The translations under genes and the position numbers were made by a program. The notes beneath the pieces are model-generated. The model saw nothing but the letters and a program-made list of their open reading frames with translations, did no database searches and was not told the DNA's origin. 64,000 bases of DNA from the NCBI GenBank assembly GCA_029379385.1, contig CM055606.1:3844001-3908000 (forward strand), given 5' to 3'. This document shows, in pieces, positions 59,994 to 64,000 of the stretch (position 1 is its first letter; every line of letters begins with the position of its first letter). Source of the DNA: Quillaja saponaria. Lineage: Eukaryota; Streptophyta; Magnoliopsida; Fabales; Quillajaceae.

Positions 59994-62340
59994 GTCAGTG
60001 CACTTATCTTTGATAGTATACCTCAAAGACTGTTTCTTTTGCCCCCCTCCCCCTTCTTGTGGTTTGGCTGTTGCCCGATTTGCAAATTCTGGATGTGAAT
60101 GTCCTAAACATTTTTTTTTTTTTCTTTTTCTTCTTTCCCCCCTTATTTGTGGCTTTAATTTTAATAATGATAGCTGAGATCTCTGTTCAAGAAATAAAGT
60201 TTTAAATCCATTACCATAAAACATTCATTCCCATTCATATATTTGACCGTGGTAAGAACACAATGGAGTAACAACTAAAAATTATATAAAAATGGAAAAC
60301 AGAATCAGGCCTTCTTACCCTTATAATTGATCATATGAGTGTTTGCAGATCCATGGATTCAGTAGTTATGTTTGGCATCTTGCAGCTGCAGCTTTCAGCT
60401 TTAGCAGGAGATCTCAGAGATAAAACATTAGTTATTATAAAGTATTAAGCAACTTAAGTCCTGTCAAGTGCAGTTTAAGGCAGAGAAACTTAATGTCCTG
60501 TCAAGTGCAGTTTCTTGATGAAATTCAGTAGAAAAACTGATGGAAACTACTTCGAAGGTTCTCAAAACCTCTTTTGGCATAAAGTGATGCTATATGCACA
60601 CATTTTTCTCACACAATGATAAATTCATAAGAACAAAGTGATAAAGGGTAATAACTCGGATATAAAGTTATTCACTTTAAGAAATTTATCACTTAGTTCT
60701 TATGTATTTTTTCATTTTGTAGGAAAGTTGTTGGCATGTAGTATTATCGTTTGACATAATACTCTCCTGAAAAGTGGGGAAAGTTGTTTAGTTTCCTGAT
60801 ACGTGAATAAACTCAAAGAAATATGGATCTTCACAAAATTCTGAAAACTAATAGTGTCCTTGAATGAGAGATACACAGAACACGGATAATCACTTAGGTT
60901 AGGTATAGGATGGGGCCATAAAACATAGATATACCACCTTTCCATCTATCTATGTCTGAACTTTATGAAGGTATTATTCAAATACTTTTATCCATACTCA
61001 ATCAATAGCTGTACAAGCTATTGTTCATGTGGCTTATTTCTTATTCTTCTCTTGGTATTTCTAGCATCTTTTAATGGAATTTTATTTTGGGTGGATTTAA
61101 CTATGATAATCTATTTGGTGTTTAAGGGTTTGAAAACTTTATTTCTACTTGGAAAATGAAACAATGGATTTTGGATAGATCAATGATGAATAAAGTAGGT
61201 AGACTTTTAAATGTCAAGAAAACCAAATGGTATAGTGTATCTTTGTTGACATTGGGTTTGCTAAAGAATCTTTGGACATCACACAATTATAGCACAAGAT
61301 TGGTGTCGCATATGCAAGGCTCCTCAATTAACTTAATAAGTGAATTACACATTGGTCCATTGGATTCAGGTCGAATCAATATCATGGAGGAAGCATACCT
61401 TATGACGGTTTTTGGGTACGTGGATTGATCTGATACGCAAAACGGGAATGTGGAACTCTATTTACTCCGGAACGTGATACGATTAGGGTAGGCTTCCTTG
61501 AATCACTTAGTTAGAACAAAATATGTTGATTAAGAACACAAAATGCTTTTTTAGGTTGTGCATGTGATAGTTTCTTTCATATATATAAAATAACAATTTT
61601 TAGAAAATTAAACATACCAACTAAAGCATTTTTATATCTCCTACACCATTTTCGCATTTATCTATATTTTTACAAAAAAAAATAATAATTTAGCCTATCT
61701 ACTTTACACAAAATAGGAGTTCTAGTACTTCAAAACAAGTTAGTAGATAACCTATTCCACCATTTGATTTTTTTATACAATAATTAATTTAAATATTTAT
61801 TTTCAAAATAATTATACATATTAAATAGATTTCAAAAATTGTCTTTACGTGTAGAGACGAAGTTCATTTTTCCCCTTTCTCTCTGCAGCTCATTTACATC
61901 TGTCCAAGTTCATCTCTTTGTCCTAGTTCTTGATTGTGAAAAGGCTGAAAGCCTATCTCCCTCCCTAAGAGACTGAAATCGAGTGTTTATTGATTCTCGC
62001 AAAAGAAAAACAAAGACAGGAAAGCATTGCAGATTGTTAACGGCTCAAATAAATTTTTATTTTTGTCAATTTATGTTTTTGATTTCTCTTCTACTGCATT
62101 TCCTGAGTTTATGATTGGAACGACCGGAACACTAAGAGTGTTGTTCCATATTGGTAGTAATCCTCATTTTGTATCAAACATTCCAGTTCAAGGGGTAGCG
62201 TTCTCTTGCAACCATGGACAGGATAACAACAACTATAAATGCGTCTACTTGCTTTCAATGTTAGGTGATTCTATTATAAAAATGGGGTGCTTTGTAATTT
62301 TTGGAAACATGACGGAGGCCTGTGTAATTTTGCTAAAGGG
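59994..62340 (+). other. Possible TRM5 intron 3 or intergenic DNA, no gene recognised
   Basis: A GT donor at 59994 begins this stretch. Open frames at 61,156-61,428 and 62,027-62,362 (+) and 59,796-60,224 (-) show no known domain. A short hairpin lies at 60626-60704 and a 22-bp 'tgtcctgtcaagtgcagttt' direct repeat near 60,457-60,515. Confidence 0.5.
60626..60704. repeat. Short inverted repeat
   Basis: Arms 60626-60645 and 60685-60704 are complementary at 19 of 20 positions, with further partial pairing inside. It could be a small MITE remnant or simply a hairpin. Confidence 0.7.
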
Positions 62341-62344
62341 AGGT

Positions 62345-62750
62345 TGTTGTAATATAGTCTAACTTATTCACTGAGCATGACATATAATTTGTATGTTTTA
62401 CTTCAAAAATATTGTTCAAAAATCTACACACCATCATTACATTGTTAATGTGTCTACCATGTTCACATTCAGTGCAAACAGCTATATTATAATTCTAAGA
62501 AACTTTATAAGATGTATGTCCACAGACATGCTAAGAAACTTTATTAGATGTCCACAGACATGTTGTAATATAGTCTAACTTATTCACTAAGCATGACATA
62601 TAATTTGTATGTTTTACTTCTAAAATATTGTTCAAAAATCTACACACCATCATTACATTGTTAATGTGTCTACCATGTTCACATTCAGATCAAACAGCTG
62701 TATTATAATTCTAAGAAACTTTACAAGATGTATGTCCACAGACATGTTGA
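62345..62750. repeat. 216-bp tandem repeat, two units
   Basis: Unit 1 is 62345-62560; unit 2 starts at 62561 and matches to about 62,750. Unit 1 ends with an internal partial duplication of 'aagaaactttat-agatg' and 'tccacagacatg' that unit 2 lacks. It is non-coding. Confidence 0.85.
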
Positions 62751-62759
62751 TGCATCCAG

Positions 62760-63195
62760 AGCACTGGCTGTTTTTGACACTGCGAAATTATGAAAAAACC
62801 TAAGCTAGCATAAAACTAAGCTTAGAAAAGGTTAGCACAAGATTAAATCTTTAAGGAATAAATTGGAATTCACAAGCAGAATATCAAAACACCCTTAGGT
62901 ATAAATTTTATGACAAAAAAGACTGCCTTTCACAAACTAGCAAAGCCTACCTTTTATAAAGAAATCCTAAGAGACTAAGGATACTTGCTCAGCAAGTAAA
63001 GATTCTTAATAAAAGACTAACTCCTAATTAATAGGAAATATTAATAAAGATAACTTTAATAAAATACTAACTCCTAATACTAAAGTGATAACTCCTATTA
63101 AATAGAAAATACTAAAGCCTAAGCCTTACGACTTACTCTTTTCTTCTTCTTGCTTCTGTTTTGATGCTCTAAGAATTCATCTGCCTTAAGCTCTG
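62760..63195. other. AT-rich DNA, no gene recognised
   Basis: Between the tandem repeat and the gypsy remnant. It includes repeated 'taataaa-gactaactcctaat' motifs near 63,005-63,120. Confidence 0.5.
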
Positions 63196-63655
63196 CATCA
63201 GACTCCTCCACTTAGAAAGAACTTGTTCTCGAGTTAATGTCAGGATAAAAAGGGTCTTTTTCACCATGAAACTCTTATAACTCAGCCATATTGAATGTCC
63301 TTGAAATCCCCATTTCTTCAGGCAAATCAACAACATAAGCATTATCATTAAGCTTCCTCAAAACTTGATAAGGACCATGCTTCTTAGGCTTTAGTTTATT
63401 ATAAATTCCAATAGGAAATCTTTCTTTCTTTATTCAAGAAAACCATCACCATATCACCTTCTTCAAACACTTGTGTCCTCCTATGCTTATCAGCAAGCTT
63501 TTTATATCTGGCATTAGTCTTTTCAAGATGTTGTTTTACTTCTTCCTGGACATAATTGACCTGCATAGCCATATTTTCTGTCATACTTGCTTTGTGTAAC
63601 GTAGGTAATTTTATCAGATCCAAAGCATGGTTAGGTGGCTTTAAATACACCAAAG
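63196..63655 (-). pseudogene. Gypsy integrase C-terminal remnant
   Basis: The - strand frame 63399-63653 reads MVYLKPPNHALDLIKLPTLH, then QVNYVQEEVKQHLEKTNARY, then HRRTQVFEEGDMVMVFL: the 3' part of a Ty3/gypsy integrase. After a frame break, about 63,240-63,350 gives [20 protein letters not shown], typical of the end of chromovirus-type pol. It is broken and truncated. Confidence 0.75.
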
Positions 63656-63723
63656 AAAATGGTGCCTTCTCAGTTGCACTGTGTATAAAATTGTTATATG
63701 AAAATGGTGCCTTCTCAGTTGCA
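63655..63723. repeat. 24-bp duplication at a deletion junction
   Basis: 63655-63678 is repeated at 63700-63723. It lies exactly between the integrase and RT-RNase H remnants, marking the rearrangement that removed RNase H and most of integrase. Confidence 0.8.
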
Positions 63724-64000
63724 TTTTTAAATAAAGGTAATTTTTAATAAATCTTATATAAAATGTAGCTAAACCATGAAAAGACCATACCTCACTTAGT
63801 GTTTTTGGAGCTAGCCATTCCCAGACAGTGTTAATCGTCTCCTCATAAACATGTATGCCTTCAAAACTCACTATATACCCAAGGAACAGTAGCTTATCAG
63901 TAAAAAAAAATGCACTTCTTCAAATTTATATAGAGCTTATTCCATTGTAAAACTTTCATCACTTCTTTAAGATGCTTTAGATGCTCCTTTTTTGATTTAC
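63724..64000 (-). pseudogene. Gypsy RT-RNase H connection remnant
   Basis: On the - strand, about 63,770-63,870 reads EWLAPKTLSEVWSFHGLATF and YIRFIKNY, the conserved block after the RT domain of Ty3/gypsy pol. It continues past the window edge. Confidence 0.75.

Noticed and set aside
59796..60224. 142-codon minus-strand frame
   Set aside because: It overlaps TRM5 exon 3 on the opposite strand and runs through poly-T and poly-C tracts. It is a shadow.
62027..62362. 111-codon + frame
   Set aside because: No domain recognised, and its C-terminus runs into a non-coding 216-bp tandem repeat.

Overview
The window is nuclear DNA of a flowering plant, most likely a eudicot. Introns are short and AT-rich with GT-AG borders, and the recognisable genes are plant genes: an HDA15-type histone deacetylase, an RTFL/DVL small polypeptide and a TRM5-type tRNA methyltransferase. 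These sit among decayed Ty3/gypsy retrotransposons, long solo LTRs, tRNA-derived SINEs and endogenous pararetrovirus (Caulimoviridae) DNA. The species cannot be named from the sequence.

Layout. 1-14.3 kb: nested, heavily decayed Ty3/gypsy elements of Tat-lineage type, with gag, protease, RT, RNase H and integrase remnants on the + strand, antisense extra-ORF remnants, and four LTR promoter remnants that each carry a CACGTG box. 14.5-27.8 kb: an HDA15-like gene on the - strand, readable as 16 exons with conserved phases. It is dead: a 3.4-kb solo LTR sits inside the exon coding the DVH zinc-binding motif, two other exons are frameshifted, and one has an in-frame TGA. 28-40.5 kb: AT-rich intergenic DNA holding a ~0.55-kb direct duplication (28.4 and 39.1 kb), a SINE with an 18-bp target duplication, and a second solo LTR (4,055 bp, perfect TTTAC duplication). 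40.96-41.15 kb: an intact RTFL/DVL gene.

41.5-60 kb is the most unusual part. About 1.38 kb from the 5' end of a TRM5-like gene (upstream DNA, exons 1-2, part of intron 2) is present twice in direct orientation. Between the two copies lies ~14.67 kb of caulimovirid DNA: two near-full-length viral units (about 7.37 kb each) arranged tail-to-tail as a giant inverted repeat with a 53-bp spacer. Viral order in each arm is primer-binding site, movement protein, coat protein with CCHC knuckle, protease, RT, RNase H, a second ORF, then a TATA/poly(A) region. This resembles florendovirus/petuvirus-type genomes. Both arms are broken, and they share two nonsense codons in RT. The downstream TRM5 copy continues into exon 3 and may be the working gene, although later exons are not visible before 64 kb. 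The upstream copy is a 5' stub whose transcription would run into the viral palindrome and could produce long hairpin RNA; this is inference.

60-64 kb: no recognised gene, a 216-bp tandem repeat, and a deleted, chimeric gypsy pol fragment on the - strand.
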